From assembly GCF_900323545.1 (NCBI RefSeq), contig NZ_OOHN01000008.1, forward strand, positions 1,913,144 through 1,977,143: a stretch of DNA of 64,000 bases, written 5' to 3'. A program made the translations under genes and the position numbers. The notes under the pieces are model-generated. The model saw nothing but the letters and a program-made list of their open reading frames with translations. It had not been told where the DNA came from and searched no databases. Below, in pieces: positions 46,532-56,051 of this stretch; positions within the stretch are counted from its first letter, which is position 1, and each line of letters opens with the position of its first letter. The stretch comes from Actinomyces sp. Marseille-P3109 (GTDB taxonomy: Bacteria; Actinomycetota; Actinomycetes; Actinomycetales; Actinomycetaceae).

Positions 46532-47940
46532 GAGCCGACCCGGGGGCTGCTCCGAAAGCCGCTCTGAGAGCTGACCACTGCCTGGCCGCGCCGCCGCGGC
46601 TGTCCTTCCGCACGCACGAGCTGCCCGATGACGCGCTCGCGGGACTGGAGCTCATCGACCTGCTGGCAGGCCGCGAGGAGGTCTGTTCCTGGGTCCACGA
46701 GGGACGCGGACTCATCGGCCTGGGGCGCGTCCTGACGATCACGGCCCACGGCGAGGGACGCATCGAGGCGCTGCGGGCGGCCTGGCGGGCCGTGATGGGC
46801 GCCGCCTGGTGGCGCGACGCGCTGGTGCGCCCCGGGACCGGGCCCGTGGCTCTGGGCACCATCACCTTCTCCCCCGCCTCCGAGCAGTCCTCAGTGCTGC
46901 TGGTCCCGGAGGTCCTCATCGGGCTCGACGACGACGGCGCCTGGCTGACGACCGCGGTGCCCGCCCCGGCGGGTCGGGCCGAGCCGGAGCACCCGGATCC
47001 CGAGGCGCTCGTCAAGAGGATTGTGGCTGAGGCTCGCACGGCCATTGGCCGGGAGCACGCTGATGGCGGCGGGGTCGCAGCCGGCAGCGAGGGTGCGGGC
47101 GACGCCACCGTCGAGGTCGGGGCTCTCAGCGAGGAGCAGTGGTGCCGGGCGGTGGCGGGCACGCAGGAACGGATGCGCGCAGGACAGGCCCGCAAGGTGG
47201 TCCTGGCCCGCGACGTCCTGGTGCGCCCGGCTGCGCCACTGGCCACCGGCACGGTGCTGCGGCGCCTGGCTGCCGACTATCCCTCCACCTGGACCTTCGC
47301 CGTCGACCGGATGGTGGGGGCCAGCCCCGAGCTGCTGCTGCGCCTGCGCGATCGACGTCTCATCAGCCGGGTGCTGGCCGGCACGGCCCGACGGCGCACC
47401 GGTGAGGACCCGCTGGCAACGGCCCGTCTGGCGGCCTGGTTGGAGGGCTCGGAGAAGAACAACCGGGAGCACGAACTGGCCCGAGCCTCGGCGATCGCTG
47501 CGCTGGAGCCGTTGTGCTCGGTGGTGGAGGCCCCGGCACGCTTCGTCCTGACGCTGCCCAACGTCCTGCACCTGGCCAGTGACGTCACCGGGGTCGTCGC
47601 CGGGGATACCGGCGCCCTGGCACTGGTGGACGCGCTGCACCCGACGGCGGCCGTGTGCGGGACGCCGACTCAGGCGGCGGCGCGTCTCATTGACGAGGCC
47701 GAGTCCATGGACAGGGGGCGCTACGCCGGCCCCGTGGGCTGGGTCGACTGGCATGGCGAGGGCGAGTGGTGCATCGCGCTGCGCAGCGCCCAGCTACCCC
47801 TGGGCGGAGCGGGCCCCCACTCCCCCGCGCTGGTCTTCGGGGGCGGCGGCATCATGCCGGACTCCGATCCGGTCGACGAGCTGGCCGAGACCACCGCCAA
47901 GATGCGCCCCGTGCTGGGAGCGCTGGGCGCGCATGGCTGA
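46528..47940 (+). CDS. menF: Isochorismate synthase
   Basis: A 470-residue chorismate-utilising enzyme giving isochorismate, the entry point of menaquinone synthesis. The C-terminal domain has [38 protein letters not shown] and the metal-site region [19 protein letters not shown] is also conserved. It starts at a GTG overlapping menG by 4 nt and is preceded by GAGGAG. It ends 12 nt before the convergent htrA-type gene. Confidence 0.92.
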   Translation: MRADPGAAPKAALRADHCLAAPPRLSFRTHELPDDALAGLELIDLLAGREEVCSWVHEGRGLIGLGRVLTITAHGEGRIEALRAAWRAVMGAAWWRDALVRPGTGPVALGTITFSPASEQSSVLLVPEVLIGLDDDGAWLTTAVPAPAGRAEPEHPDPEALVKRIVAEARTAIGREHADGGGVAAGSEGAGDATVEVGALSEEQWCRAVAGTQERMRAGQARKVVLARDVLVRPAAPLATGTVLRRLAADYPSTWTFAVDRMVGASPELLLRLRDRRLISRVLAGTARRRTGEDPLATARLAAWLEGSEKNNREHELARASAIAALEPLCSVVEAPARFVLTLPNVLHLASDVTGVVAGDTGALALVDALHPTAAVCGTPTQAAARLIDEAESMDRGRYAGPVGWVDWHGEGEWCIALRSAQLPLGGAGPHSPALVFGGGGIMPDSDPVDELAETTAKMRPVLGALGAHG

Positions 47941-47952
47941 CCAGTCCCCTGT

Positions 47953-49755
47953 TCAGGAGTCCTTGCGCTCGGCCAGGGTGACGTCGATGTCCTGCTTCTT
48001 GGAGTCGCGGATGACCGTGAGCTTGACCTTGTCGTTGGCGGAGTACTGGCGCACGTAGCCGGTCAGTGCCGAGCCCTGGGCGGTGGTCTTGCCGTCGATG
48101 GTGGTGACGACGTCATCCTTCTTCAGGCCGGCCTTGTCGGCGGGCGATCCGCTCTCGACCGAGGTGATCTTGGCGCCGGCGCGCTTCTCGCCGTCGGCCT
48201 CTGCGGCACCGGTCTCCAGGGTGACGCCCAGGTAGGCGTGGGTGGCCGACCCCGACTCGATGAGCTGCTTGGCGACCTTCTCGGCCAGCTTGACGGGGAT
48301 GGCGAAGCCGATGCCGATGCTGCCCGAGCCGCCGCTCTCGCCGGAGCTGGAGCGTCCCATCGTGGCGATCGAGCTGGTGATGCCGATGACCCGGCCCTTC
48401 TCGTCGAACAGGGGGCCGCCGGAGTTTCCGGGGTTGATGGCGGCGTCGATCTGGACGGCGTTGGTGTAGACCGCCGACGCGGACGAGCCGCCCTCGCCGC
48501 CTTCTCCCTGGGCGTTGACGACGGGGCGGTCCAACGCCGAGATGATGCCGGTGGTGACCGTGGAGGACAGGCCCAGCGGGTTGCCGATCGCCATGACGTC
48601 CTGGCCGGTGGTCAGCTGGTCGGAGTCGCCGAGCTGGGCGACGGTGAGGTTGTCGGGGGCGTCCTTGAGCTGGATGACCGCCAGGTCGGTGGCGGGGTCG
48701 GTGCCGGTGGTCTCGGCGTCGTAGACGCGACCGTCGGCCAGGGTCACCTGGATCTGCGAGGCGCCCGCCACCACGTGGTTGTTGGTGATGATGTGCCCCT
48801 CCTTGTCGTAGATGACTCCGGAGCCCAGAGCGGTCCCGTTCTCCGTGGCGATGGCGATGGACACGACCGCGTTGGACACCGCGGCCGAGACGGCCTCCCA
48901 GTCGGGGGCATGGCCGGAGCTGTCAACGGTCTTGGTCGTGTCACCGGTGGCGATCGCGGTAGGGGCGGACGACGAGCGCGATGAGGCGCTCCCGTCGCGG
49001 ACGTCGAGAGCCTTGACTGCTCCGATGGCGCCGCCGGCCCCCAGCAGGGAGGCGACCACGACGGAGACCACCAGGGCGAACCACCCAGGTCCCCGGCGAC
49101 GTTTCCGGCCGCTCTCCCCACCGGAGGCGTCCGAGGCCGGGAAGAAGGAGCTCCCGGTACCGTGGTCCGCGGGCTGGGTGAAGTCGTGACCGCCGGGCGT
49201 CGTCGGGACGCTCGTGTAGGGCGAACCGAGGTGCGCCTGCTGCCCCTGGTAGGGCTGCTGGGAGAAGGGCTGGTCGTAAGGGGCGGCCGGCTGCCCCTGG
49301 GAGTGGGCGGGGTACTGGCTCTGCTGCTGGACCTGGGACTCGTACTGCCCCTGTGCCGGTTGGTACTGCCCCGGCTGCTGGTTCCCGTAGGACGCGGAGG
49401 GGCCCGCGGACTGTGCGTGAACCGACGTGGGCTGGTCGGCGGGCAGCTGCGAGGTGGGCCGGTCCGCGGACAGCTGCTGGGTGTACTGCGCGTCTTCCGC
49501 CCGGGCGGTACCGGGCAGGACCGGCTCGGGCTGGGAGGCGTCGGCGCCGTAGGCCTGGGAGAGATCCTCGTATCCGGCCTGGTTCGGGGGCGCACCCGGG
49601 GACTCGCTCAGGGGCTCACTGCCGGAGGACGCCGCGGCCGACGCCCCCTGGCTGCTGGCGGGCCGGGAGCCGACACCGGGGTGGCTTCCGTCTGCCGCCT
49701 GGCTGGGCTCAGCAGGCCGGTAGGTCTCCGGGTTCGTCTCGTCGTAGCCGCTCAT
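47953..49755 (-). CDS. HtrA/DegP-like membrane serine protease with PDZ domain
   Basis: A 600-residue protein. Residues 1-220 are cytoplasmic, Gln/Ser/Pro/Tyr rich and disordered (QQQSQYPAHSQGQ-type repeats). A single helix follows at about 224-250. The trypsin-like domain (about 290-480) has the triad H327 (ITNNHVVAG), D357 (DPATDLAVI) and S445 (GNSGGPLFD). A PDZ domain covers about 505-590. It should face outside the membrane and handle misfolded envelope proteins. GAGGAA precedes the ATG. It is convergent with menF, 12 nt apart. Confidence 0.94.
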   Translation of the reverse strand: MSGYDETNPETYRPAEPSQAADGSHPGVGSRPASSQGASAAASSGSEPLSESPGAPPNQAGYEDLSQAYGADASQPEPVLPGTARAEDAQYTQQLSADRPTSQLPADQPTSVHAQSAGPSASYGNQQPGQYQPAQGQYESQVQQQSQYPAHSQGQPAAPYDQPFSQQPYQGQQAHLGSPYTSVPTTPGGHDFTQPADHGTGSSFFPASDASGGESGRKRRRGPGWFALVVSVVVASLLGAGGAIGAVKALDVRDGSASSRSSSAPTAIATGDTTKTVDSSGHAPDWEAVSAAVSNAVVSIAIATENGTALGSGVIYDKEGHIITNNHVVAGASQIQVTLADGRVYDAETTGTDPATDLAVIQLKDAPDNLTVAQLGDSDQLTTGQDVMAIGNPLGLSSTVTTGIISALDRPVVNAQGEGGEGGSSASAVYTNAVQIDAAINPGNSGGPLFDEKGRVIGITSSIATMGRSSSGESGGSGSIGIGFAIPVKLAEKVAKQLIESGSATHAYLGVTLETGAAEADGEKRAGAKITSVESGSPADKAGLKKDDVVTTIDGKTTAQGSALTGYVRQYSANDKVKLTVIRDSKKQDIDVTLAERKDS

Positions 49756-49971
49756 ACGTGTGTTCCTCCTCGGGCCGTCGGCCCTGTCCAGGTCAGCAGG
49801 TAGACAACATCAGGGCTCTGGACTGTTTCCGACTTTTGCCTGAGGCTCTGCTGTGGATCGTGTAACCGTTGTGATACTGCGCTCTGAGAGGAGGGAAGGG
49901 TGGGCTCGGGGTGAGCCGGCGCCTCTCCTCCGGTTCTCATCTCGCGCGGTGCCGTCTATCTCTATCGTCGT

Positions 49972-51828
49972 TCATGTTGTCCGGGCGTTAGGCGTGCGTC
50001 TGGCATCTGATCTGCTGCCATCCCCGCCGCTCCCCGCCTGCTCCTCCGCTCTCCAGACGACGACGCTGAGGCCGACGACCGGCTCGGCCAGGAGCTCCTG
50101 GAGAGCCGCGACGTCCTCGGGGACGTGGACGCGAGCGCCCAGGGCGGCGGCCAGCCCGGAAATATTCGCACACTGTGGGGTGGTGAAGAGCCTTTCGAAC
50201 CGACTGGGCGCTGTGGTGTGGGCATACTCGAGGCGGGAGAAGATCGCTCCTCCGCCGTCGTCGACGACGATAACCTGAAGGTCCGCCTCCTCCTCACGGA
50301 GTCCTCTACCCATTGACATGGCATCGTGGAGGAAGGCGAGGTCCCCCATGATGGCACGCACCGGCCTGCCGGACGCCATCCACAGCCCGATGCCGGTGGC
50401 GATGGTGCCGTCGATGCCCGCCAGGCCGCGGTTGGCCACGGCTTTGGGTGCGGCACGGCCGGGGCCGGCGGGGCGGGCGAGGCGGTCGAGCCGCCGCACC
50501 GTCATGGAGGAGCCGACCAGGAGAGTGGGAGCGCCGGCGATCAGGCTTGCCTCCCACACGGCCTCCACCGCGGCGTTCGCGACGGCGTCGGCGCTGCCGG
50601 ACCGGACCGGCTCGGGCAGGTCCGCCACGGCTCGGCGCCAGGAGCCGGTCCAGCTGGCGCCGGCCCGTACCAGGCCGAGGGAGTCGACCAGCCGGGCCGT
50701 TCGGAGGGCGATGTCGTCGGCTGACAGGAGACCAGGACCGTCGATGGGGATGACGCGCCGAGCCCGCCCGGACACGTCGGCCCACCGGGCGCGCTCGGTC
50801 AGGACGGTGATGTCAAGGTCCTCGCGCCCCAGGAGCGCGGAGACCGAGCGGCTGAGGCTGGGGTGGCCGACGACGATGAGGCGGCCGGCGTGGCCGGCGA
50901 GCCTGCGCCCCGGCCCGGTGGCCAGGAGCTCGGCGTAGCGGATCAGGGCCTGGGGGCCGCCGCGGGCCTGGGAGGTGGGCTCGGCCAGGAGCGGCCACCC
51001 GAGGTGCTCGGCCAGGGCCCGCGCCAGGGCTCCGACGGAAGGATGGGCGGTGTCGCCCGCGACAATGATCCCCTCACTGCCCTCCGGGGAGAGCGGCTCA
51101 CTGGCCTGCTCGTCGCAGTCCATCCCGACAGCCGGCGGGGTCGGTGTCCTCGGCTCCGTGCCGTCCTCGGACGAGGTCGGATGAGCGGGTGCCGGCACGG
51201 ATGGCGGAGTCGCCTCGCCGCTCGGAGCCGCCAGGGGCGGACGGAAGCGGGCGTTGATCTGCACCGGCCCCGGGTCCCTGCTCAGGGCACCGGTGGCGGC
51301 GACGACGGCGCGGCGCACCTGTCCGGCGATGGCAGCCTGGGCGGCACCGGCCCCGAGGTCGGCGGACAGGTCCGCGGGCAGGTCGACGGCCAGGCGCAGA
51401 GCCGGTGAGAGCAGCCCGGTCTGCTCGGTGGTCTGGCTGGCGCCGGTGCCCACCAGCTCGTGGGGCCGGTCGGCGCTGATGACGAGCAGAGGGGTCCCGG
51501 CGGCGTCGGCCTCGCTGACAGCCGGATGGAGGTTGGAGACGGCCGTCCCCGAGGTGGTGACGACAGCGGCGCACCGGCTGCGCCCGGCCAGGGCGTGAGC
51601 TCGGGCGGCGCCGAGGGCGATGAAGCCGGCACTGCGCTCGTCCAGGACGACCCGCAGCCTCAGGGTCCCGGTGTCGGCGGCGTCGGCCAGGGCATCCGCC
51701 AGCGGCGCGCTGCGCGATCCCGGGCACAGGACGACCTCACGGACGCCTTCGGCCAGAAGCGTGGCCACGAGGCTGCGGGCGTCGGCCAGGGCGGGCGGGA
51801 GCTGCGGGCACTCCGGTGAGTCGGTCAC
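49972..51828 (-). CDS. menD: SEPHCHC synthase
   Basis: A 618-residue thiamine-diphosphate enzyme adding succinic semialdehyde (from 2-oxoglutarate) to isochorismate. The N-terminus has VREVVLCPGSRSAPLADAL and GTAVSNLHPAV. The ThDP-binding region includes IMGDLAFLHDAMSM and IVVDDGGGAIFS. It is longer than the usual about 560 residues because of a disordered Pro/Glu/Thr linker after residue 215. GTG at 51828 starts just before the conserved fold; a GTG at 51879 is the alternative. It follows menC. Confidence 0.94.
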   Translation of the reverse strand: MTDSPECPQLPPALADARSLVATLLAEGVREVVLCPGSRSAPLADALADAADTGTLRLRVVLDERSAGFIALGAARAHALAGRSRCAAVVTTSGTAVSNLHPAVSEADAAGTPLLVISADRPHELVGTGASQTTEQTGLLSPALRLAVDLPADLSADLGAGAAQAAIAGQVRRAVVAATGALSRDPGPVQINARFRPPLAAPSGEATPPSVPAPAHPTSSEDGTEPRTPTPPAVGMDCDEQASEPLSPEGSEGIIVAGDTAHPSVGALARALAEHLGWPLLAEPTSQARGGPQALIRYAELLATGPGRRLAGHAGRLIVVGHPSLSRSVSALLGREDLDITVLTERARWADVSGRARRVIPIDGPGLLSADDIALRTARLVDSLGLVRAGASWTGSWRRAVADLPEPVRSGSADAVANAAVEAVWEASLIAGAPTLLVGSSMTVRRLDRLARPAGPGRAAPKAVANRGLAGIDGTIATGIGLWMASGRPVRAIMGDLAFLHDAMSMGRGLREEEADLQVIVVDDGGGAIFSRLEYAHTTAPSRFERLFTTPQCANISGLAAALGARVHVPEDVAALQELLAEPVVGLSVVVWRAEEQAGSGGDGSRSDARRTPNARTT

Positions 51829-51884
51829 AGGGGCGAGGATACGAGAGCCCCCGGCCTCCGTTCCGCTGCGATGTGTCACAGTTC

Positions 51885-51908
51885 GCTGGGCCCCCGCACG
51901 GGCCCAGC
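51885..51908 (-). terminator. Hairpin between menC and menD
   Basis: GCTGGGCCC (51885-51893) and GGGCCCAGC (51900-51908) form a perfect 9 bp stem with a six-base loop, 6 nt after the menC stop on the minus strand. It could end part of the menC transcripts before menD, or protect the message end. Confidence 0.6.
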
Positions 51909-51914
51909 GGGGGC

Positions 51915-53042
51915 CTACAGCGGCAGCCCGGCCACGGCCCGGCTCGGGTCGCGGGCCTCTCGCTGACGGCGGGAGTGCAGGGCGCCGGCCAGGTGCAGCA
52001 GGCGAGTCTGCCAGTGCCTGGTGAGGTAGGGGCCCGCCTTCACCTCGTCCAGGAGGCGCTCGGAGACGGGGGCGCCGGCGTCGACGCGCAGGACCCCGTC
52101 GTGGGGAACGACGCTGGGCTCGGCGACGTCCTGGCTCAGCAGGCGCACGGTCCCCAGGCCGCAGGCATGGCTCAGGGTCGGCAGGCTGAAGGCGAGAGTG
52201 GCCCCGGCCATGATGCCCACCGAGGTATCCAGAGCGGAGGAGACGACGGCGGGCAGCCCGAGGCGCTCGGCCATGTCCAGGGCCCGGCGCACGCCGCCCA
52301 GCGGGGCGATCTTGAGGATGGCGACGTCGGCGGCGCGCCGGTGCACGACCTCCAGCGGGTGGGCCGACAGCCGGATGGACTCGTCAGCGGCGATGGGGAC
52401 GTCGACGGCGCGGCGCAGGTCGGCCAGGTCGTAGACGGTGGCGCAGGGCTGCTCGACGTACTCCAGCCCGCCGACGGCCCGGTCCATCTGCGGCAGGTTC
52501 TCGCGGGCGGTGTCCACGTCCCAGGCGCCGTTGACGTCGATGCGCACCTTTCCGGAGCGGCCGATGGCCGAGCGGACCGCCTCGAGCCGCTCCAGGTCGG
52601 CGGAACGCCGGTCGCGTCGGCCGGAGACCTTGACCTTGGCGGTCCTGGCCCCGGAGGAACTCACCAGTCCGGCCGCCTCCTCGGCACTGACCTCGGGGAC
52701 CGTCACGTTGACGACAATGGTCTCGCGGTAGCGGGGCAGGAAAACGCCTCCCAGGGCCTGGGACAGGCCGGCGGCGAGCCAGGGAGCACTGGCCTCCGAC
52801 CCATAGTCCCAGAACGGCGCGACCTCGCCCCAGCCGCCGGGACCGTGGAGCAGGACGCCGTCGCGACGGGTGATGCCGCGGAACGGCGTCGTCAGGGGAA
52901 TGTCCCAGACCACGGCGCGGTCGATCCGGTCCAGCAGCCCGGTGGAGTCCTGCGCATGAAGAGAGGCGATGTCGATCTCGCCGCTGGCATGCTGATGGTC
53001 CGGACTCACGGGCACAGAATACGCACGATCTTCAACCAACAT
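51915..53042 (-). CDS. menC: o-Succinylbenzoate synthase
   Basis: A 375-residue enolase-superfamily enzyme dehydrating SHCHC to o-succinylbenzoate in menaquinone synthesis. The barrel motifs are TAKVKVSGRRD (catalytic lysine), VRIDVNGAWD, EQPC and AADESIRLS (metal ligands D, E, D), and VVSSALDTSVGIMAG. The start is uncertain: ATG 53042 or the in-frame GTG at 53009; neither has a strong ribosome site. It lies upstream of menD on the same strand. Confidence 0.92.
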   Translation of the reverse strand: MLVEDRAYSVPVSPDHQHASGEIDIASLHAQDSTGLLDRIDRAVVWDIPLTTPFRGITRRDGVLLHGPGGWGEVAPFWDYGSEASAPWLAAGLSQALGGVFLPRYRETIVVNVTVPEVSAEEAAGLVSSSGARTAKVKVSGRRDRRSADLERLEAVRSAIGRSGKVRIDVNGAWDVDTARENLPQMDRAVGGLEYVEQPCATVYDLADLRRAVDVPIAADESIRLSAHPLEVVHRRAADVAILKIAPLGGVRRALDMAERLGLPAVVSSALDTSVGIMAGATLAFSLPTLSHACGLGTVRLLSQDVAEPSVVPHDGVLRVDAGAPVSERLLDEVKAGPYLTRHWQTRLLHLAGALHSRRQREARDPSRAVAGLPL

Positions 53043-53148
53043 GATGAAACCGGGACAAGGGTGGCGGGCCCCACCTCAACAAACACCCCACGACCACCGT
53101 CCGAGGTCGTCGATCGGGGCCCTCGCCCCGCCCCGGTTGTTCCGCCGG

Positions 53149-54177
53149 TCAGTCGCCCAGGGTGGCGACCATGACGGCCTTGATGGTGTGCATGCGGTTC
53201 TCCGCCTGGTCGAAGACGATGGAGGCCCCGGACTCGAAGACGTCGTTGGTGACCTCAACGCCGTCCATGCCGGTGGCCTGGAAGATCTCCTCACCCACGG
53301 TCGTGTTGCGGTCGTGGTAGGCGGGCAGGCAGTGCATGAACCTGGCCTGCGGACCGGCGATCCCCATCAGTGAGGCGTTGACCTGGTAGGGGCGCAGCAG
53401 GGCGATCCGCTCGTCCCAAACCTCCTTGGGCTCTCCCATGGAGACCCAGATGTCGGTGTGGATGAAGTCGACACCGGCGACGCCCTCCTCAACCGACTCG
53501 GTCAGGGTGACGCGCGCTCCGGTGGACCGGGCGACCTGCCGGGCCGCCTCGATGCACTCCTCGTCGGGCCATAGCTCCCTGGGGGACACGATGCGCACGT
53601 CGGCGCCCAGGAGCGCGCCGTTGACGAGCAGGGAGCGCCCCATGTTGAAGCGGGCGTCGCCGACGTAGGCGTAGGAGATGTCACCGGCGGCCTTGCCCGC
53701 GTGCTCCAGCATGGTCAGGGAGTCGCACAGCATCTGGGTGGGGTGCCACTCGTCGGTCAGCCCGTTCCACACCGGCACCCCCGAGAGCTCGGCCAGGGCC
53801 TCGACGTGCTCCTGCTTCTTACCGCGGAACTCGATGCCGTCGTAGAAGCGCCCCAGGACCCGGGCGGTGTCCGCCACCGACTCCTTGTGACCCATCTGCG
53901 AGCCCGAGGGATCCAGGTAGGTGACCTGGGCGCCCTGGTCATAGGCGGCCACCTCGAAGGAGCAGCGCGTACGAGTCGAGGTCTTCTCGAAGATGAGCGC
54001 GATGTTCTTGCCGGTCAGCCGCTTCACCTCACGACCGGCCTTCTTGTCCTCCTTGAGCTGAGCCGCCAGCTCGATGAGCGCCATCCACTCGGCGGGGGCG
54101 AAGTCGAGCTCCTTGAGGAAGCTGCGGCCCTTGAGGCCGGCGAGGACGGTGGAATCGGGGGCGGCGAGCGCAGTCAT
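53149..54177 (-). CDS. argF: Ornithine carbamoyltransferase
   Basis: A 342-residue enzyme joining ornithine and carbamoyl phosphate to give citrulline. The carbamoyl phosphate motif is STRTRCSFE, followed by DEWHPTQML and the catalytic cysteine in [10 protein letters not shown]. Length fits argF/arcB types. No other arginine genes are adjacent, so biosynthetic versus arginine-deiminase use cannot be decided by context. The ATG at 54177 follows GAAAGGA. Upstream, 54258-54267 contains GAATGATTCA, which resembles half of an ARG box. Confidence 0.94.
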   Translation of the reverse strand: MTALAAPDSTVLAGLKGRSFLKELDFAPAEWMALIELAAQLKEDKKAGREVKRLTGKNIALIFEKTSTRTRCSFEVAAYDQGAQVTYLDPSGSQMGHKESVADTARVLGRFYDGIEFRGKKQEHVEALAELSGVPVWNGLTDEWHPTQMLCDSLTMLEHAGKAAGDISYAYVGDARFNMGRSLLVNGALLGADVRIVSPRELWPDEECIEAARQVARSTGARVTLTESVEEGVAGVDFIHTDIWVSMGEPKEVWDERIALLRPYQVNASLMGIAGPQARFMHCLPAYHDRNTTVGEEIFQATGMDGVEVTNDVFESGASIVFDQAENRMHTIKAVMVATLGD

Positions 54178-54309
54178 GGGGATCCTTTCAGTGCGGTGAG
54201 CCGGGATGATGGTAAAGCACGTTGCGCACCGACGCGAGACGCCCTGAACAGGCTTTGTAGAATGATTCAAGCGGCTGAACACACCCATCCGGCCGGCCGG
54301 GGAGGAGCC

Positions 54310-54882
54310 ATGAGCGAGAGCAGCATGGAACAGCGCAGCGCAGGACGTGGTCGCTGGAGGCCTGTCACGCCCATCTCCGCGATGGTGGTGGGGCGCCTGG
54401 TGCTCGGGGTGCCCGGGGCGATTGGGCTGACGGTGATCGTGTGCGTATGGTCCGCGATCACCGGAGCCGGCGTGGGATTCGGTCGGGCAGCTCTGTTCTC
54501 CCTGGTGGCGGTGGCCGTGCGCGAGCTCATCGATGCCTCTGCCCACCGGCTCATCATGCGGGCCTGGCGCTCCCGGGACGCTCACGGCCTGCTGCTGACC
54601 CTCATCGCCGTGCTGTGCCCGGCGGTCGCCGGATTCCTGGCGGCCCGGCTCCTTATCCCGGCATCGACGGCGGCGCTGACGGTTCTCACCTGGCTGCCGT
54701 TCATGGCCTTCGTCGCCGTCATTGAGAGACCGTGGGACACCTCGCTCAGTTATGACGCCCTCCAGGAGCGCATTCACCAGCCCCAGCCGTTCCCGTCGGA
54801 GTACATCACCGCCGACTTCCGCGACGGCCGCCGGTACGTGCCCGAGCTCCGCCAGGCAGCACTGACTCGGACGGCCCCGTAG
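54310..54882 (+). CDS. Four-helix membrane protein of unknown family, paralogue 1
   Basis: A 190-residue protein with four hydrophobic segments (about 27-56, 59-76, 93-116, 120-138). Its start has a perfect GGAGGAG site. It resembles the product of the gene at 55419: both have GR(L/V)xLG near the first helix, then VWSAIT/LWSALT, and VREx(I/L)DAS followed by RLxMR. Both end in a soluble tail with DGR. I do not recognise the family. It diverges from argF with 132 nt between starts. Confidence 0.8.
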   Translation: MSESSMEQRSAGRGRWRPVTPISAMVVGRLVLGVPGAIGLTVIVCVWSAITGAGVGFGRAALFSLVAVAVRELIDASAHRLIMRAWRSRDAHGLLLTLIAVLCPAVAGFLAARLLIPASTAALTVLTWLPFMAFVAVIERPWDTSLSYDALQERIHQPQPFPSEYITADFRDGRRYVPELRQAALTRTAP

Positions 54883-55418
54883 GCTCCGAGCCGCCGGTCA
54901 TCGATCACGTCAGCGGCCGGCCGAGGGCTCAAGGGTCCTACTCCGGTCAAACAGGCGCGAGTGATGAATATCAGTCAGGGAGCGATTGTCGACATGCAGT
55001 TTCGACTCGCGTGTAAAAGCGCCACCCGAGCTTGGAAAGAGCTGGTCGTCAGTGACCCTGATGACGGGAGGTCCTCACCAACTGATGATCGATTGCGTGA
55101 GTCACGCACGCAGCGATCCAGTCCGCGAACTGGATGTGTGCACTGGGCCTGGAGTCGATGCGCATGGGCGGTACCACGGCTCCGCGCATACGATCTGATC
55201 GATCATGGCAAGGAGATGGTTGTCTCTCCTGCCTGCGCAGCACACCAAACGGCGGAGAGTCTCAGCCATCGCCCTGGATGTTCCAGATCTCCGGTTTCAT
55301 CGATACGCGCTGAAAGCGCTCCACCATCCCCTCGACGAACATCAACTGCGATGGCAGTCACACCCTCAGTAGGGTGGGCTTGCGACAGTCGTGGGCTGTG
55401 AGGCGGTAGGAGGAGCAC
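54883..55418. other. 536 bp gap between the two paralogues
   Basis: No credible gene. A 7 bp hairpin ATCCAGT/ACTGGAT (55116-55135) and the palindrome TGATCGATCA (55196-55205) are visible. GC is lower than in adjacent genes. It may be a decayed coding region or hold the promoter of the second paralogue, but nothing firmer can be said. Confidence 0.45.
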
Positions 55419-56051
55419 ATGAGCGCGCACAGCATCGCGCACACGCCGGACCACCAGCACAGGAAGCCGGCGGTCCCCCTGTCAGGAGTGGTGTCCGGGC
55501 GAGTCCTCCTAGGGATCCTTGAGGCGTTCATCGTGGGGATCACGGTCGCCCTCTGGTCCGCTCTCACCCGCGCCGGCCTCACCTCCGACCAGGTCACGGG
55601 ATTCTCCATCCTGGCCACCGTGGTGCGCGAGGCCCTCGACGCCTCCTCGATGCGTCTGACCATGCGTCTTCAACGCTGCAACGACATGAACCGCGCGGAG
55701 CGAACCGCGGCCGCCTTCACCTTCCCCGCCGTCGGCGCGGCGGCTGCGGCCATGCTCTTCGCTCCGGCGCTCCTCGTCCCCCTCACCGCACTCGTGTGGG
55801 TCACCTCCATCGTCTCGGTCTGCGCGCTGGAGCGGACGTGGAAGACGCCGATGTCGCATGAGGAGATCAAGGAGCGCAGCCGCCGGACCCGCCTCATGAC
55901 CCGGGAACACTTCGCCGAGGAGAGCTCCGACGGCCGGATGACCTTCCGTCCCATCGACGATGAGGGCTACTACCTCGACGAGGACGGCAAGCGCATCGAG
56001 GAGATCGAGGAGTGGGAATCCTCGTCGGTCAGCGGAGCCCCCGGGTCGTAG
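55419..56051 (+). CDS. Four-helix membrane protein of unknown family, paralogue 2
   Basis: A 210-residue protein with hydrophobic segments at about 25-54, 59-76, 94-118 and 122-142. It shares the VVREALDASSMRLTMRL block and overall layout with the 54310 product. The acidic tail (YYLDEDGKRIEEIEEWE) is longer. AGGAGG precedes the ATG. Its last 82 nt overlap, tail to tail, the 3' end of the opposing membrane-protein gene, which is unusual. Function unknown. Confidence 0.8.
   Translation: MSAHSIAHTPDHQHRKPAVPLSGVVSGRVLLGILEAFIVGITVALWSALTRAGLTSDQVTGFSILATVVREALDASSMRLTMRLQRCNDMNRAERTAAAFTFPAVGAAAAAMLFAPALLVPLTALVWVTSIVSVCALERTWKTPMSHEEIKERSRRTRLMTREHFAEESSDGRMTFRPIDDEGYYLDEDGKRIEEIEEWESSSVSGAPGS

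Noticed and set aside
53149..54310. Complete ARG box in the argF promoter region
   Set aside because: Only a half-site-like GAATGATTCA is visible at 54258-54267, and it could equally be the -10 region of the divergent gene. I mention it but do not annotate an operator.
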